A DNA stretch of 64,000 nt from Sphingobacterium puteale (GCF_003627955.1 NZ_RBWS01000025.1:1-64000), one strand, 5' to 3'; positions 51,401 through 61,306 are shown, counted from the first letter of the stretch. The notes: generated by a model from the sequence alone, not told the origin. Program-made: numbers and translations.

Positions 51401-52399
51401 CTATTTGACCTTAACCAGCTCTACACGGCGGTTTTTTGCTTTGTTTTCTTCGGAGTCGTTGGCTACAAGCGGTCGCTCGGCGCCGTAACCTTTGGCTGAT
51501 AGGCGTGACTTGTCTATTTTTTGCCCTACTAAAGCAGTCATCACCGCGCGCGCTCTATCATCAGATAGTTTTTTATTATGTGCCGCATCACCTGTATTGT
51601 CCGTATGCCCCTCAATGGCAATTTTAAGGGTGGGGTCATTTTTTAGCGCTTCGGCAATCTGAATAACCAGATCAGTGCCTGCTGTGGTTATGCTGGACTT
51701 ATCGGTATCAAATGTGATGTAAACAATTGATTTTCCGGTCTCCGATAGATCCTTGCTGATGTCGTCTGCCGTGATTTTTTGGATGGTTTGTTTAAAGTTG
51801 TTTTCCTGCAGTATATTGAGCTTGGCACCAGCATTATTTGCTGTGTATTGAATAAAGATATTGCCCTGATTTTTACTGCGGATGACGTATGCACGGATCT
51901 GTTCATCTGCATAGCCAATATCGCCCTCATCACCTTTATGGGGGTCTTGTTTGTGGTACCGTTCGTATTCTTCGCTTGTGATGCTACCATCGAAAACTTT
52001 TACAGCACCTATTGATGCTAAGTAATCTTCCATACTCTTTTCAAAATAGCGTTGTGAAAACTGCGTACCCTGCTCATTGGTAATATTTGCTTTATACAGC
52101 CTTCCCTCGTAGGGCTTCATGACGCCATTAATCGCGAAATAGCATACATCAAAGTCCTTATTGATGGGTTGATTCATCTCCTTATAGCCTTTTGGTGGGG
52201 TAAAGAAGGGAAATACACCGATATCTGCAGCCGAATAAGGAATGCTCGCAAGGTCGAGCGTTGCCGATGTGTCAATTTTAGCAGGCTCCTCCGTCGCTGA
52301 TGTATCTTGCGGAACGGGAGGTGCCGCGGTTTCTTTTGGTTTTTGATTACAGGAAACCATAACTGCTGCAAGTGCAAATAATAGTGCTGTTCTTTTCAT
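51401..52399 (-). CDS. OmpA-family peptidoglycan-binding lipoprotein
   Basis: 332 residues from the chosen start at 52399, giving a lipoprotein signal (ALAAVMVSC, Cys17); 28 upstream in-frame residues lack signal features. A P/T-rich linker and a unique domain follow, then a C-terminal OmpA domain: VYITFDTDKSSITTAG, IEGHTDNTGDAAHNKKLSDD (with the peptidoglycan-binding D and R) and AKNRRVELVKVK. It would tether the outer membrane to the cell wall. Confidence 0.92.
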   Translation of the reverse strand: MKRTALLFALAAVMVSCNQKPKETAAPPVPQDTSATEEPAKIDTSATLDLASIPYSAADIGVFPFFTPPKGYKEMNQPINKDFDVCYFAINGVMKPYEGRLYKANITNEQGTQFSQRYFEKSMEDYLASIGAVKVFDGSITSEEYERYHKQDPHKGDEGDIGYADEQIRAYVIRSKNQGNIFIQYTANNAGAKLNILQENNFKQTIQKITADDISKDLSETGKSIVYITFDTDKSSITTAGTDLVIQIAEALKNDPTLKIAIEGHTDNTGDAAHNKKLSDDRARAVMTALVGQKIDKSRLSAKGYGAERPLVANDSEENKAKNRRVELVKVK

Positions 52400-52704
52400 G
52401 ATCTGTTCTTTTCTTTTTTTGCAATGACAAATTTTGTGCCTAAAGGGGCAAATAACAGGCCGATTTATTATAAAACAGAACATGCTGTAGGCGTCGACCG
52501 CTCACCTTTATTAAGTGGGATGAATAGCGGCATGGCTAGATGTTCTGCCCGCTGATGAAAAGTACTTATACGCCTGATATGTATTTATACTTTTTTACGG
52601 GTTTATGGATACGGGTCTTTTTCTGTATATGCCGGTATGGCATAAAGTTTGGATTTAAGCTTATTGATTTTAATAAAATCTGGATTTACAAAAATACATT
52701 AACT
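52400..52704. other. Divergent intergenic region
   Basis: About 300 bp between the OmpA-type gene and the small lipoprotein gene. It must carry both promoters, but I saw no sure box, repeat or hairpin. An open frame running through it into the lipoprotein gene is non-conserved leader. Confidence 0.5.
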
Positions 52705-53100
52705 ATGAGAAAATTTATTCAGACATTGGGACTAGGTATGCTTATCTTGACAGCAGTAATCAGCTTCACTTCATGCAGCAAAGATGATGATCCGGCAGAT
52801 AACAATCTTTTTATCGGTAAATACGAAGGGAAGATTGCATTTGACGATCTCAAGGACAATAGTAAAGATGTACCTTCTGGCGACGGAAGCATTACGGTAA
52901 CGAAAACTGGAAATACCTATAATTTTGCTTTCGGCAATGGCATTCCTAATCTTAACGGCGTTGACTTTGAAGAGAAAGACAACGTATTGGTCAATATCGG
53001 TTCAGCAGGCACTGGCGTGATCCGCATCGATGCCGGCAAATTAACAATCGGTTACACGAAAGACGACAAGGTGTGGACAGCGGATTGCCAGCGTAAGTAA
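52705..53100 (+). CDS. Small hypothetical lipoprotein
   Basis: 131 residues with a clear lipoprotein signal (VISFTSC, Cys24) followed by SKDDDPADNNLF. The mature part is beta-rich (KYEGKIAFDDLKDN, then GSITVTKTGNTYNFAFG), like small lipocalin-type proteins of Bacteroidota, but I cannot name a family. The start at 52705 gives the signal peptide at the N-terminus; an upstream in-frame ATG at 52540 does not. A strong terminator follows 30 bp after the stop. Confidence 0.78.
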   Translation: MRKFIQTLGLGMLILTAVISFTSCSKDDDPADNNLFIGKYEGKIAFDDLKDNSKDVPSGDGSITVTKTGNTYNFAFGNGIPNLNGVDFEEKDNVLVNIGSAGTGVIRIDAGKLTIGYTKDDKVWTADCQRK

Positions 53101-53129
53101 CAGTAACCTATATCGGATTCTTTTTTCTG

Positions 53130-53157
53130 AGCCATTTCCATTGAGAAATGGCTTTTT
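53130..53157 (+). terminator. Rho-independent terminator after the small lipoprotein gene
   Basis: AGCCATTTC (53130-53138) pairs perfectly with GAAATGGCT (53145-53153), followed by TTTTTGTTTT. It may also serve the minus-strand gene ending at 53188, with which it is convergent. Confidence 0.88.
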
Positions 53158-53187
53158 GTTTTGATCTTTACGTGAATATGTATGATT

Positions 53188-54345
53188 TTACCTGTAACGT
53201 GGCATCTTCAAGATATTACGCAGTTCCTCCTCCGTGTAGCGCTTATTGCCGCTTTGTAGCAATTTGAATCCACAGACAAGCCGCAATCCGTTCATCGAAA
53301 AAAAACGAAGTTCATATACATCCCTGGAGTAACCGGTGAGCTCCATCAATTTGCTTCGTGGCATTCCCTCTGGATAACCATGTTCGATGCTTTTGGATTT
53401 ATAGAGTTCCGCAAGCTGCTTTTTGCTGAGCCTGCAACGCTCACGCGTACTATAAGCCGGCTTTTGACCAAAAGATTCAATAAAACGATTTAAGCGCTGC
53501 CCTGTTTTCCAGACCATCGCACCCGATGTGACACCCATTTTGGCTTCCAGTTCTTTTGTCGTCGGTGCCCTGCCAAGTTCTTTTGCGAGACTGAGGTAAT
53601 AGTCTTTGATGCTAAACTTGGTAACGGGTATTTTAGTTCCGGCGAGATAACATAAGTTATTCCAGCCAAATTTTTCCTTCAGGTACCAAACCGAGGGATA
53701 ATTTTCAGGCTTTAGCCGTTTGTAATCTTTATAATATTTGATACGGTGCTTTTTGATCAGCTTGATCACTTTCTCTTTGGCTTCATCTACCGTCATTGTG
53801 GTAACCCGAAAGTGAGACTTTAACTTGACGTACTCCAGTACATCGGCCCAGCTGTTGACATTCAGATGCCGGTAATAGGATAATGGATTGTAGAGCCCGT
53901 TTTTTCTTGTACAATCTGATATATTCGGCGAACGCCCATGTTTAAGGTAAAATTTGACCAGTGAATTTTTTAGCTTTCCAATGGAAGGAATTCTACGGTC
54001 ATTGGGAGTAAATCCCGCTGCGGCAATAAACTTGTTCCAGGATCCAAAATAGTTATTTATACTGGATGATTGTGCAGAAAATTCCCTGCGCATTGGAATC
54101 CGGCCATTCATTTCGAAAAAATCGCTTACCAGAGCCAATAGCTTGGCTGTGATCTCTTCTTTCGTCCTGGTATTGGGCTTTAGTCCCGCCGCAAGAATAA
54201 ATTTATTCCAGGAGCCAAAATATCGGCGAGCGATCGTATTGATGTTTTCCATTTCCCGCCGGACCGGAGTTCGGCCATGTTTGGCGTGAAATTCGCGCAC
54301 TTTAGAAAATGCATGGGCAATAATATCTTCCTGTGTTTGTTTCAA
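53188..54345 (-). CDS. Protein made of homing-endonuclease-associated repeats
   Basis: 385 residues built of about six units of 45-55 residues. Units 1 and 2 (about 13-58 and 69-115) are clear homing-endonuclease-associated repeats: a helix, HGRTPVRREM, then FGSWNKFILAAGLKPN. Units 3-6 (to about residue 360) are more diverged: HGRSPNISD, HRIKYYKDY, LGRAPTTKE and GYPEGMPRSK mark the same position. No HNH or other nuclease motif is seen. The product is basic and probably binds DNA through the repeats. It is the second gene of a pair with the XRE-like protein 17 bp upstream. Function unknown. Confidence 0.82.
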   Translation of the reverse strand: MKQTQEDIIAHAFSKVREFHAKHGRTPVRREMENINTIARRYFGSWNKFILAAGLKPNTRTKEEITAKLLALVSDFFEMNGRIPMRREFSAQSSSINNYFGSWNKFIAAAGFTPNDRRIPSIGKLKNSLVKFYLKHGRSPNISDCTRKNGLYNPLSYYRHLNVNSWADVLEYVKLKSHFRVTTMTVDEAKEKVIKLIKKHRIKYYKDYKRLKPENYPSVWYLKEKFGWNNLCYLAGTKIPVTKFSIKDYYLSLAKELGRAPTTKELEAKMGVTSGAMVWKTGQRLNRFIESFGQKPAYSTRERCRLSKKQLAELYKSKSIEHGYPEGMPRSKLMELTGYSRDVYELRFFSMNGLRLVCGFKLLQSGNKRYTEEELRNILKMPRYR

Positions 54346-54362
54346 ATTATTTCTCCTCCTTC

Positions 54363-55028
54363 CTATACGATGATGCTATTGCCGAGCCAATTGTAACCAA
54401 AAATTTTCTCCGGATCCTTAAGATCATTTTCATCTTTAAAATAGATCCATGTGCGCCTCGGGATATGATAACCGATGCTATATTGGACTGGGGTTGGATA
54501 TTTCTTGAGCAGCCCTCGCGCGACGACTTGTTGCAGCATTGCTTGAAGCCTTTCTGACGTTGTGTGTAGATTGTAGTCGTTGGCAAAATCTGTTACTATT
54601 TGAAACAGGGGCCGCGGAAGTAAAAAATAGTCAGTCGTTCGGACAATGGTTGCAACCTGATCACGATGTTTTTTTTGTTTCTCACGTTTTTCTGCGTTAG
54701 CAAGACGAATGACTTCTGCGCTTATTTCAGAAGACTCTTCTACTTTCTTAGCTTCGATTGTAGGGGAGATCACTGGCTGTATCTTCCTTGGACTTAACCT
54801 TTTGTTAAAATCACAGAAGTCATGGAAATCGATTGATAATGCTGTGCATATTTTGAGGACCGATTCCAATGTAATGGGAATACTGCCCATCTGGTACCCC
54901 TTTAATGAGCGAATATTAATGCCCGCCATACGGGCTAACTCCTGTATAGGAAGTTTTGTGAGGCGCAAAATCTCATCGATACGATGTGATACCGAATTAG
55001 AAAGTTCGTTTTTAGCTGTTTTTACCAT
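54363..55028 (-). CDS. XRE-like helix-turn-helix protein, partner of the repeat protein
   Basis: 221 residues. Residues 10-75 form an XRE-type helix-turn-helix (LPIQELARMAGINIRSLKGY, then SVLKICTALSIDFHDFC). A charged linker (about 90-130) follows, and a C-terminal domain of about 85 residues (FLLPRPLFQIVTDFANDYNL to WIYFKDENDL) that I do not recognise. It lies 17 bp upstream of the repeat protein gene and is probably its co-transcribed regulator or targeting subunit. Confidence 0.72.
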   Translation of the reverse strand: MVKTAKNELSNSVSHRIDEILRLTKLPIQELARMAGINIRSLKGYQMGSIPITLESVLKICTALSIDFHDFCDFNKRLSPRKIQPVISPTIEAKKVEESSEISAEVIRLANAEKREKQKKHRDQVATIVRTTDYFLLPRPLFQIVTDFANDYNLHTTSERLQAMLQQVVARGLLKKYPTPVQYSIGYHIPRRTWIYFKDENDLKDPEKIFGYNWLGNSIIV

Positions 55029-55156
55029 GCTAATATGCTTGAATTAGGTTTACTATAAAACAAGATAAAATGACTGTTAATATAAAGGTAATAATTTTTC
55101 TTTAATTTTTCATACCGTATCGTGCCTCGCTTGTTATTGCTTATTTTGAAAGTAAG

Positions 55157-55187
55157 AAAAGGGGTACGCACAAGGCTGTGGTACCCC
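55157..55187 (-). terminator. Terminator of the third SusC/SusD operon
   Basis: GGGGTAC (55161-55167) pairs with GTACCCC (55181-55187), extended by CACA/TGTG inside. On the minus strand it is followed by TTTTC. It is about 28 bp past the stop of the lipoprotein gene at 55215. Confidence 0.82.
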
Positions 55188-55214
55188 GGTTATTAAGGGA
55201 AAAAAGGGACAAGA

Positions 55215-56141
55215 TTAATTTTGACGTTTGATACTGATGTTCAGGTAACGGTTATTGTCAAAACCACTCAGGGCATTGACAATAACAACGCCATATTTTT
55301 CATCCGGAGTTTTAAAGTAAAACAGGCTTCCTACCTTCAGGTCCTCCAATTTGAGATTGGTGGTTTTACGGGAGATTGCATTAGCCTGTATCACCTGGCC
55401 AGAGGTCAAGGTATTTAAAAATGAACTGGCCTGATTATTTTGGATGCCCGAAAAATAAGTCACACGGCCCTTGCCCGCCAGACCGGTAAAGTCAAATGCG
55501 CCAAATGGAATAGGGGCAGCCTGTAGGGAATAGATACTGTACTGATATGTAATATTTCCATTAGACTCCACTTTATATGTCCGATACATCCCAAGATCTA
55601 TTTTCTCCGGATGAAGTTTGGCCTCGGCATAGGTATAGGTTTTACCTTCTACCAGATCAATAAAGCAGGCACTGCTCCGGTTTACGCTATCAGGCATATT
55701 GAGCACACGGTTGTTGAGATGAACGTAATCGGACAGTACATTGTAGGTGACAGAGGTATAGCCATCTCCCATAAATACACCTTCTTTATCAACGGCCATA
55801 ATCCGGAAGGTGCTCTCGCCGACTTTATCGGCCCGGATCTTATATACATAGCGAAAACTTCTTTTTTCTGTTTCCTCTAATGGTATTTTTAGGACAGCGG
55901 CGCCAGCTCCATTATAGAAGATCCAGACCTGGTGCATATCTTTGGATTTGGAGCTGATGGTAAAATCAACGAAAATGGAGTCGCCCACGGCAACATCCTT
56001 ATAGGTACCGATATTGTGTTCGTTTTCCATGTGAAGCGTGACGGAGACATCTTCAAATAAATTGAAAATATTGTCACCTTCACGTTTACAGGAAAATAAT
56101 ATGCCCAATAGGAGCACAACGAATAAGTAATGTGCTTTCAT
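55215..56141 (-). CDS. Hypothetical lipoprotein trailing the SusC/SusD pair
   Basis: 308 residues with a lipoprotein signal (LLLGILFSC, Cys18). I start at 56141 because it gives that signal; the in-frame ATG at 56186 would put 15 odd residues before it. The N-terminal half reads as immunoglobulin-like beta strands (VTLHMENEHNIGTYKDV, then MAVDKEGVFMGDGYTSVTYN), the C-terminal half is unrecognised. It follows susD by 47 bp and is probably a surface ligand-binding accessory protein, as often seen in such loci. Confidence 0.75.
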   Translation of the reverse strand: MKAHYLFVVLLLGILFSCKREGDNIFNLFEDVSVTLHMENEHNIGTYKDVAVGDSIFVDFTISSKSKDMHQVWIFYNGAGAAVLKIPLEETEKRSFRYVYKIRADKVGESTFRIMAVDKEGVFMGDGYTSVTYNVLSDYVHLNNRVLNMPDSVNRSSACFIDLVEGKTYTYAEAKLHPEKIDLGMYRTYKVESNGNITYQYSIYSLQAAPIPFGAFDFTGLAGKGRVTYFSGIQNNQASSFLNTLTSGQVIQANAISRKTTNLKLEDLKVGSLFYFKTPDEKYGVVIVNALSGFDNNRYLNISIKRQN

Positions 56142-56188
56142 CTGTAAATAATGAGGTAGAATAGCTGTTAAATAGGAACGGTTCATAA

Positions 56189-58048
56189 CTAATCATTTAA
56201 TGGGTCAAATGTACCGCCTTCATAACCGATAGTCTGCTCCAACAAAGGCGAGGAGTTCATAAAGGTATTGGGAAGGGGGTAGAAATAATAATAGTCACGG
56301 AAGGCAAAGGCCCCATTGGAACTCTCTGCACGCAGGTTGTAAGGATATTTAAAATAGGTCAGTACCGTATCGCGGTTGTTCATATCCAGGCTTTCCCGAT
56401 GGCGGATACCGGCGGCGTTTTCCGATTCGAGGTACGTTTTTGCGGCATCGGATTTTGCTTCGAATAAATAGGTCTGGATAGTTCCCTGTAACGTATGCAT
56501 ACGCCGTGTCCGACGTAGGTCATGATAGCGTTTGCCTTCGAAGGCAAATTCAATCTGCCGTTCATTCATGATTAGATCACGCATTTGCTCTTTGCTGGAT
56601 GCCAGTGACAAGCCGTAATCATAGCTTCCCTGTGCTATTCCGGCGCGTTGGCGAACGCTCCGGACAAGCTCCTTGGCAAGGGATAAGTTGCCCGTTTCAT
56701 TGGCTGATTCAGCATAATCCAAGATCACCTCGGCAAAACGGATTTCGATCCAGTCCATGCCGTTACCGCCCATGTCGTTGGCAATCCCAACAGCTGCGGA
56801 CGAAAGTGCCGGATTGACAAATTTTTTACAATAGAAAGATTTAATGGAGGACTCTCCGGCAGCGTTGCTGTAATTCCATTGTTTTCTTCCACTCTTACCA
56901 CTTAGGGGCCATTCGGCGCCGTTATAGATAATGGTATGTTTAAATCTGGGATCGCGGTTTTTCCAGAATAGCGCGTCGTCATAGCCTGTATTGCTGCTGT
57001 TGGCAGGGGTGCCGTCTTGCATGGGGTAGGCGCTCAGTAATAGGGTGGTAGGGACATAATAATCCGCCGGTGACCCGCCCTCGGATACAGGACGCGAAGC
57101 ACGCTCAACAACCGTGAACCGCTTTGGTGATGTCGCTGAGTAGGAGCGGACAATCACAGCCTCAGTATTCGCGATACCTTCTTTTAGAAAGATCTCATTA
57201 TAATTGGGCAGCAGGGCACGGCCGGCAGCTTTGCATTGCTCATAGGCCTCTTTGCTGGCTTGTAGGGCTGTTTCCCAACGTTGCGCCTCATAGGGGTGCC
57301 TTGGGTTATCTGTAGGGTTGAATTGCGGACTTGCCCAATACAGTAGTGCTTTGGCTTTTAGCGCTGCTGCCGCGGCTTTTGTTATTTTTCCGCGGCCTGT
57401 GGCGTCGTCCCACAGCACACCATCAAGATTGACCATTGCCGAATCCAGATCGTTTACGATCTGCCCAAAACATGCCTTGGCCGACGCTCGGCCTTCCAGT
57501 TTCAGGTTATCGGGATTTTGAGGGGCAAGAACCAACGGTACACCACCGTACAGGCGGGTGAGCTCAAAATAAACCATGGCCCGCAACGCATAAAACTGAC
57601 CTAAAAATTTTTTCTTTACATCAGCCGAGAGTGTGCCTGTTGGGATATAGGCAATGGCATTGTTGCAACGGGCGATGTCAAAATAACGGTTGTCGCCCAC
57701 ATTGGTGCCCTGGTATTTGCTTGCAATGTATTTCACATCATTGAGCGTAATTTCACCACTCAGTCCCAGTACTTTTTTGCTGGGACCATTGGCCCCTGAA
57801 AAATAGTTTTCATCACTGGCATAGTGCATCTGCATGTCATTGGTCGTGACCTCATGGGGATGGGTCGGCATAATCATGGCATAAGTGCCTGCCAAATAGA
57901 ATTCTATTGCGCCTTCGTTGTCCCAGATGCGGGCGTCAAGACCTCCATGATCGACCAGCTCAAAAAAATCATCTTTACAGCTTTGGGTCGTAAGGACTGT
58001 ACTGGATGCTATCAGTAGGGCTATGATATAGTTAAAATGTCTTTTCAT
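56189..58048 (-). CDS. SusD/RagB-family lipoprotein (third pair)
   Basis: 619 residues with a lipoprotein signal (LTTQSC, Cys24). The TPR-like SusD core is visible in GQFYALRAMVYFELTRLYGG, VPLVL and the later FAFEGKRYHDLRR, the canonical RagB pattern; this is the classical SusD type, unlike the shorter SusD-like_2 members at 6208 and 24738. It pairs with the SusC gene 11 bp upstream. Ligand unknown. Confidence 0.94.
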   Translation of the reverse strand: MKRHFNYIIALLIASSTVLTTQSCKDDFFELVDHGGLDARIWDNEGAIEFYLAGTYAMIMPTHPHEVTTNDMQMHYASDENYFSGANGPSKKVLGLSGEITLNDVKYIASKYQGTNVGDNRYFDIARCNNAIAYIPTGTLSADVKKKFLGQFYALRAMVYFELTRLYGGVPLVLAPQNPDNLKLEGRASAKACFGQIVNDLDSAMVNLDGVLWDDATGRGKITKAAAAALKAKALLYWASPQFNPTDNPRHPYEAQRWETALQASKEAYEQCKAAGRALLPNYNEIFLKEGIANTEAVIVRSYSATSPKRFTVVERASRPVSEGGSPADYYVPTTLLLSAYPMQDGTPANSSNTGYDDALFWKNRDPRFKHTIIYNGAEWPLSGKSGRKQWNYSNAAGESSIKSFYCKKFVNPALSSAAVGIANDMGGNGMDWIEIRFAEVILDYAESANETGNLSLAKELVRSVRQRAGIAQGSYDYGLSLASSKEQMRDLIMNERQIEFAFEGKRYHDLRRTRRMHTLQGTIQTYLFEAKSDAAKTYLESENAAGIRHRESLDMNNRDTVLTYFKYPYNLRAESSNGAFAFRDYYYFYPLPNTFMNSSPLLEQTIGYEGGTFDPLND

Positions 58049-58059
58049 GTCTTTGTATG

Positions 58060-61000
58060 TTAAATGCCAAAGTTTAAACCAAAGGAAAGTGTCCGGATGG
58101 TCGGATAGTTGTATAAGGACGTAGCGTAAGGGTCACGATGTTTAAACGGTGCGACGATCGTCCATAAGTTATTGCCCGAAAGCATCAGCTTGAGCGAGCG
58201 AACATTGATCTTATCGGTAAAATTTTTGGGAACAGCCCAGTTAAACACCATATTATTGATGCGGATGGTTGTCCCGTCTTCTGCCCAGAATGTCGAATTC
58301 CACTTTTTCATCATGGCCGCATCATCGTAACGGGGGAATCTGCCATCGGGATTCTCCAATGACCAATGGTCTTCCCAAAAGCTGGGTACATTGACTTTAT
58401 CGGTAGGGGCAGTCATAGCCTGTGATTCATAAAACGCTTTGCCGCCAAAAACTGCACGGAAGTTGGTGTTCAGTGAAAAAGATTTATAGGCTAAACCGAT
58501 GGTAACACCCGTAGAGAAAATAGGCGATGTATTCTCAAACATGGTGGTGAGATCTTTCTCGGTAATTTTTCCGTCGCCATTGGTATCTTCGTATACTGTC
58601 CAGCCGACCTGTGGCACTTTCCCGTCGATGGTATAGTTGGGGTTTTTAGCCAGAAAATTATCCACATCCTGTTGTGTACGCAGCATATCCACATAGATCA
58701 GTCCATAATTGCCGGTATTGTATTTGCGGGAGTCGGTACCCATTTCGACCTTCCAGTCGGGATAGGAGAAATCATAAAGCTGGAACTTATTGAAGTACAT
58801 CTGCGTGGTATAGCTGCCCGAGTAACCAAAATTCATGTTGGTGGATAGCTTAAGCCCATTGGAAAATGTATTTTGGTAACCCAGGGAGAATTCAGTTCCC
58901 CAGCCTTTGCGTTTTTGATAATTAACCACCGGTGCCTTGAATCCGGCATACATCGGGAAATTCTCGTCATTCCCTTTGTCAAATACATCGTAGGAATCGC
59001 GGAAGTAATACTCGAATCCGAAACTCAGTTTATTATCAAACCAGCGCGATTCAATACCAAAGTTAAACGTGCGGTGTTTTTCCCAGGAAATGTCAGGGTT
59101 GGCAATGATGGTAGGGTTGAGCGATGCGACTGGAGTTTCGCCATAAAGGTAGCCCGTGTTGACCGGGTCTACACTAAAGCGGTCCTGCCATAGGCGGGCG
59201 TTGACGCGATCCTCGCCCACAAGCCCGTAGTTGGCCCGCACCTTTAGATAGCTGATGTAGTTCAGGTCTTTAAAGAAGTTTTCTTCGCTGACTACCCAAC
59301 CAGTCGCGACTGTGGGAAACAATCCCCATATATTGCCCTTTGCAAAACGCGAGGATGCGTCCAGGCGGGTGATCACCTCCACGAGGTATTTTTTCTTGTA
59401 GTCATAATTGAAGCGGCCAAAGACAGAACGTTTTACTGCTTCGTCAATCGTGCGGCTATTGTTTGTGAAGGTAGATTGGTCAAAGGCCCAATACTCATCC
59501 AGGTTCAAAAGCTGCTGGTTGGTCCAATAGGCTGATAAGCCTTCGGTATTAGTGGCTGATTGCTCTGCACCAGCCATAATGGCCATGCTGTGATCGCCGA
59601 AGGTATTGGCATATTGTAACACGATATTCCCCTGGTAACTACTTCCCTTGCCCAAGGAAGGCATGATCCTTGTCTTATTACCTTCCATACGGAAAACTTT
59701 GTCTACTGTGTTGGTGTAGAGCTGATTGTTGTTGCCGCTCCGCACAAATTCGTATAGATTATAGGCCGGAAGGTATTCCTGACCACTGGATGATGTGCCG
59801 GAATGCGACACCTGGATACGTGCATTAAAACCTTTCAAGGCCTTCGGAGCATAATTTAGCGAGGCATTGATGCTATAGTTTGTATTGTTCTGCTTTTGAT
59901 AATAACCTGAATTAATAATGGCCAATGGATTGGTGTTGCTATTGGCGTTGATGTTATTAAAGTTGACGGGCAGACCATCGATCTGAATAGGCACCCATTG
60001 CGGGGTCGTGATCAGGGTTTGATAGAAATTCTGGTCGCGGTCATCGGACAGGCTATTTTGGCTGTTGGTCTTGGTATTGTTGACGTTAAAAGCCACATCT
60101 GCTTTCAGTCCATCGATGATTTCAGCATTGAATCCCGACCGAAAGGAATATTTTTGTTGGCTCATGCCGGCATAATTGCCATTTTCCTTTTGGTAACTGC
60201 CCCCTGCAAAGAAGGTGACTTTTTCACTGCCACCGGAAATAGACAGATTGTGGCGCTCCATCCTGGAAGATTTCCACAATTCGTCATACCAGCTTTTGTA
60301 AGGATTGGTTTTGAGATAGGCGAGATCTTCATCTGAAAAGAATAAAGTAGGCTGCGCATTGTTAAGGGCATAGGTTTCGTTCAATAATTTGGCATGCTGA
60401 TAGGCCGACAGCATTTTGGGCTTAACGGTGGCATCTGAGATACCCATATAACCGTTGTAGCTCAGTTGTGTCTTGCCGGCCTGTCCTCGCTTAGTGGTAA
60501 CAAGGATAACGCCTTTTGCTCCCGATGCCCCATAAATTGCTGCTGAGGCGTCTTTTAGGATCGATATATTTTCGACCATGGAGGCGTCCAGATTTTCAAA
60601 AACATCGGATGTGGAAATGATTCCGTCAATGACATATAAGGGTTCGTTTGTCACACCCTGCAACTTGGCCTGATCGGAGGCAAAGGCGTTCCGGACGTTT
60701 AACGTAACTGCTGCCCCCGGCCGACCGGATGATTCACTGACACCCAGTCCTGCAACGCGGTCTCTTAAGGCTGCCGCAATATTTGCTGCCGGGATATCCT
60801 GGATTTCTTTGGGATCGACCGAAGCCACAGCGCCTAGTACCTCACCGCGTTTTTTTGTACCATAGCCCACCACGACGACTTCATCAATACTCGTATTGGA
60901 TTCAAGCCGGATGGTGATGTTTGTTTTTCCGGTCATGTCTATCTCCTGCACTTTATAGCCAATGTAGCTGACAATAATGACCTGATTATCGGCAGGCAGA

Positions 61001-61263
61001 TTGATATGAAACACACCGTCTTCGCCGGTTTTGACCCCGGCTTTACTGCCTTTGACCAAAATCGTAGCACCGTAGACGGGTTTGCCGTCCGGATCCAGTA
61101 CACGCCCTGTGATGCCGGCAAATTTACTGCTCAGCAAAATTGGGCTTGCTGTAAACGGATTTGCGAATAAAGGGCTGGGGGAAAGTGCAATCAACGGGCA
61201 CAGCAATTTGATACTTCTTTTCAGTAGCGATCTCGTAAAAAATTGGTAATTCATACAGTTCAA
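58060..61263 (-). CDS. SusC/RagA-family TonB-dependent transporter (third pair)
   Basis: 1067 residues: signal peptide (to about 35), carboxypeptidase-regulatory-like domain (about 50-125, GITGRVLDPDGKPVYGATIL), the TonB-box region SIDEVVVVGYGTKKRGEVLG, plug (to about 255, ISILKDASAAIYGASGAKGV) and beta-barrel ending RTLSFGLNFGI. No STN domain. A Met three residues on (61254) is an alternative start. No enzyme gene is adjacent, so the ligand cannot be inferred. Confidence 0.94.
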   Translation of the reverse strand: MNCMNYQFFTRSLLKRSIKLLCPLIALSPSPLFANPFTASPILLSSKFAGITGRVLDPDGKPVYGATILVKGSKAGVKTGEDGVFHINLPADNQVIIVSYIGYKVQEIDMTGKTNITIRLESNTSIDEVVVVGYGTKKRGEVLGAVASVDPKEIQDIPAANIAAALRDRVAGLGVSESSGRPGAAVTLNVRNAFASDQAKLQGVTNEPLYVIDGIISTSDVFENLDASMVENISILKDASAAIYGASGAKGVILVTTKRGQAGKTQLSYNGYMGISDATVKPKMLSAYQHAKLLNETYALNNAQPTLFFSDEDLAYLKTNPYKSWYDELWKSSRMERHNLSISGGSEKVTFFAGGSYQKENGNYAGMSQQKYSFRSGFNAEIIDGLKADVAFNVNNTKTNSQNSLSDDRDQNFYQTLITTPQWVPIQIDGLPVNFNNINANSNTNPLAIINSGYYQKQNNTNYSINASLNYAPKALKGFNARIQVSHSGTSSSGQEYLPAYNLYEFVRSGNNNQLYTNTVDKVFRMEGNKTRIMPSLGKGSSYQGNIVLQYANTFGDHSMAIMAGAEQSATNTEGLSAYWTNQQLLNLDEYWAFDQSTFTNNSRTIDEAVKRSVFGRFNYDYKKKYLVEVITRLDASSRFAKGNIWGLFPTVATGWVVSEENFFKDLNYISYLKVRANYGLVGEDRVNARLWQDRFSVDPVNTGYLYGETPVASLNPTIIANPDISWEKHRTFNFGIESRWFDNKLSFGFEYYFRDSYDVFDKGNDENFPMYAGFKAPVVNYQKRKGWGTEFSLGYQNTFSNGLKLSTNMNFGYSGSYTTQMYFNKFQLYDFSYPDWKVEMGTDSRKYNTGNYGLIYVDMLRTQQDVDNFLAKNPNYTIDGKVPQVGWTVYEDTNGDGKITEKDLTTMFENTSPIFSTGVTIGLAYKSFSLNTNFRAVFGGKAFYESQAMTAPTDKVNVPSFWEDHWSLENPDGRFPRYDDAAMMKKWNSTFWAEDGTTIRINNMVFNWAVPKNFTDKINVRSLKLMLSGNNLWTIVAPFKHRDPYATSLYNYPTIRTLSFGLNFGI

Positions 61264-61288
61264 TTTGTTTTATAATTGGTTTTTCGAG

Positions 61289-61306
61289 AAAGTAAATGAT
61301 TACTTT
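61289..61306. promoter_or_regulatory. Palindrome upstream of the third SusC
   Basis: AAAGTAA (61289-61295) and TTACTTT (61300-61306) form a perfect 7-bp inverted repeat with a 4-base centre, about 25 bp upstream of the start codon. It may be an operator or leader hairpin. I saw no clear promoter box beside it. Confidence 0.35.
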
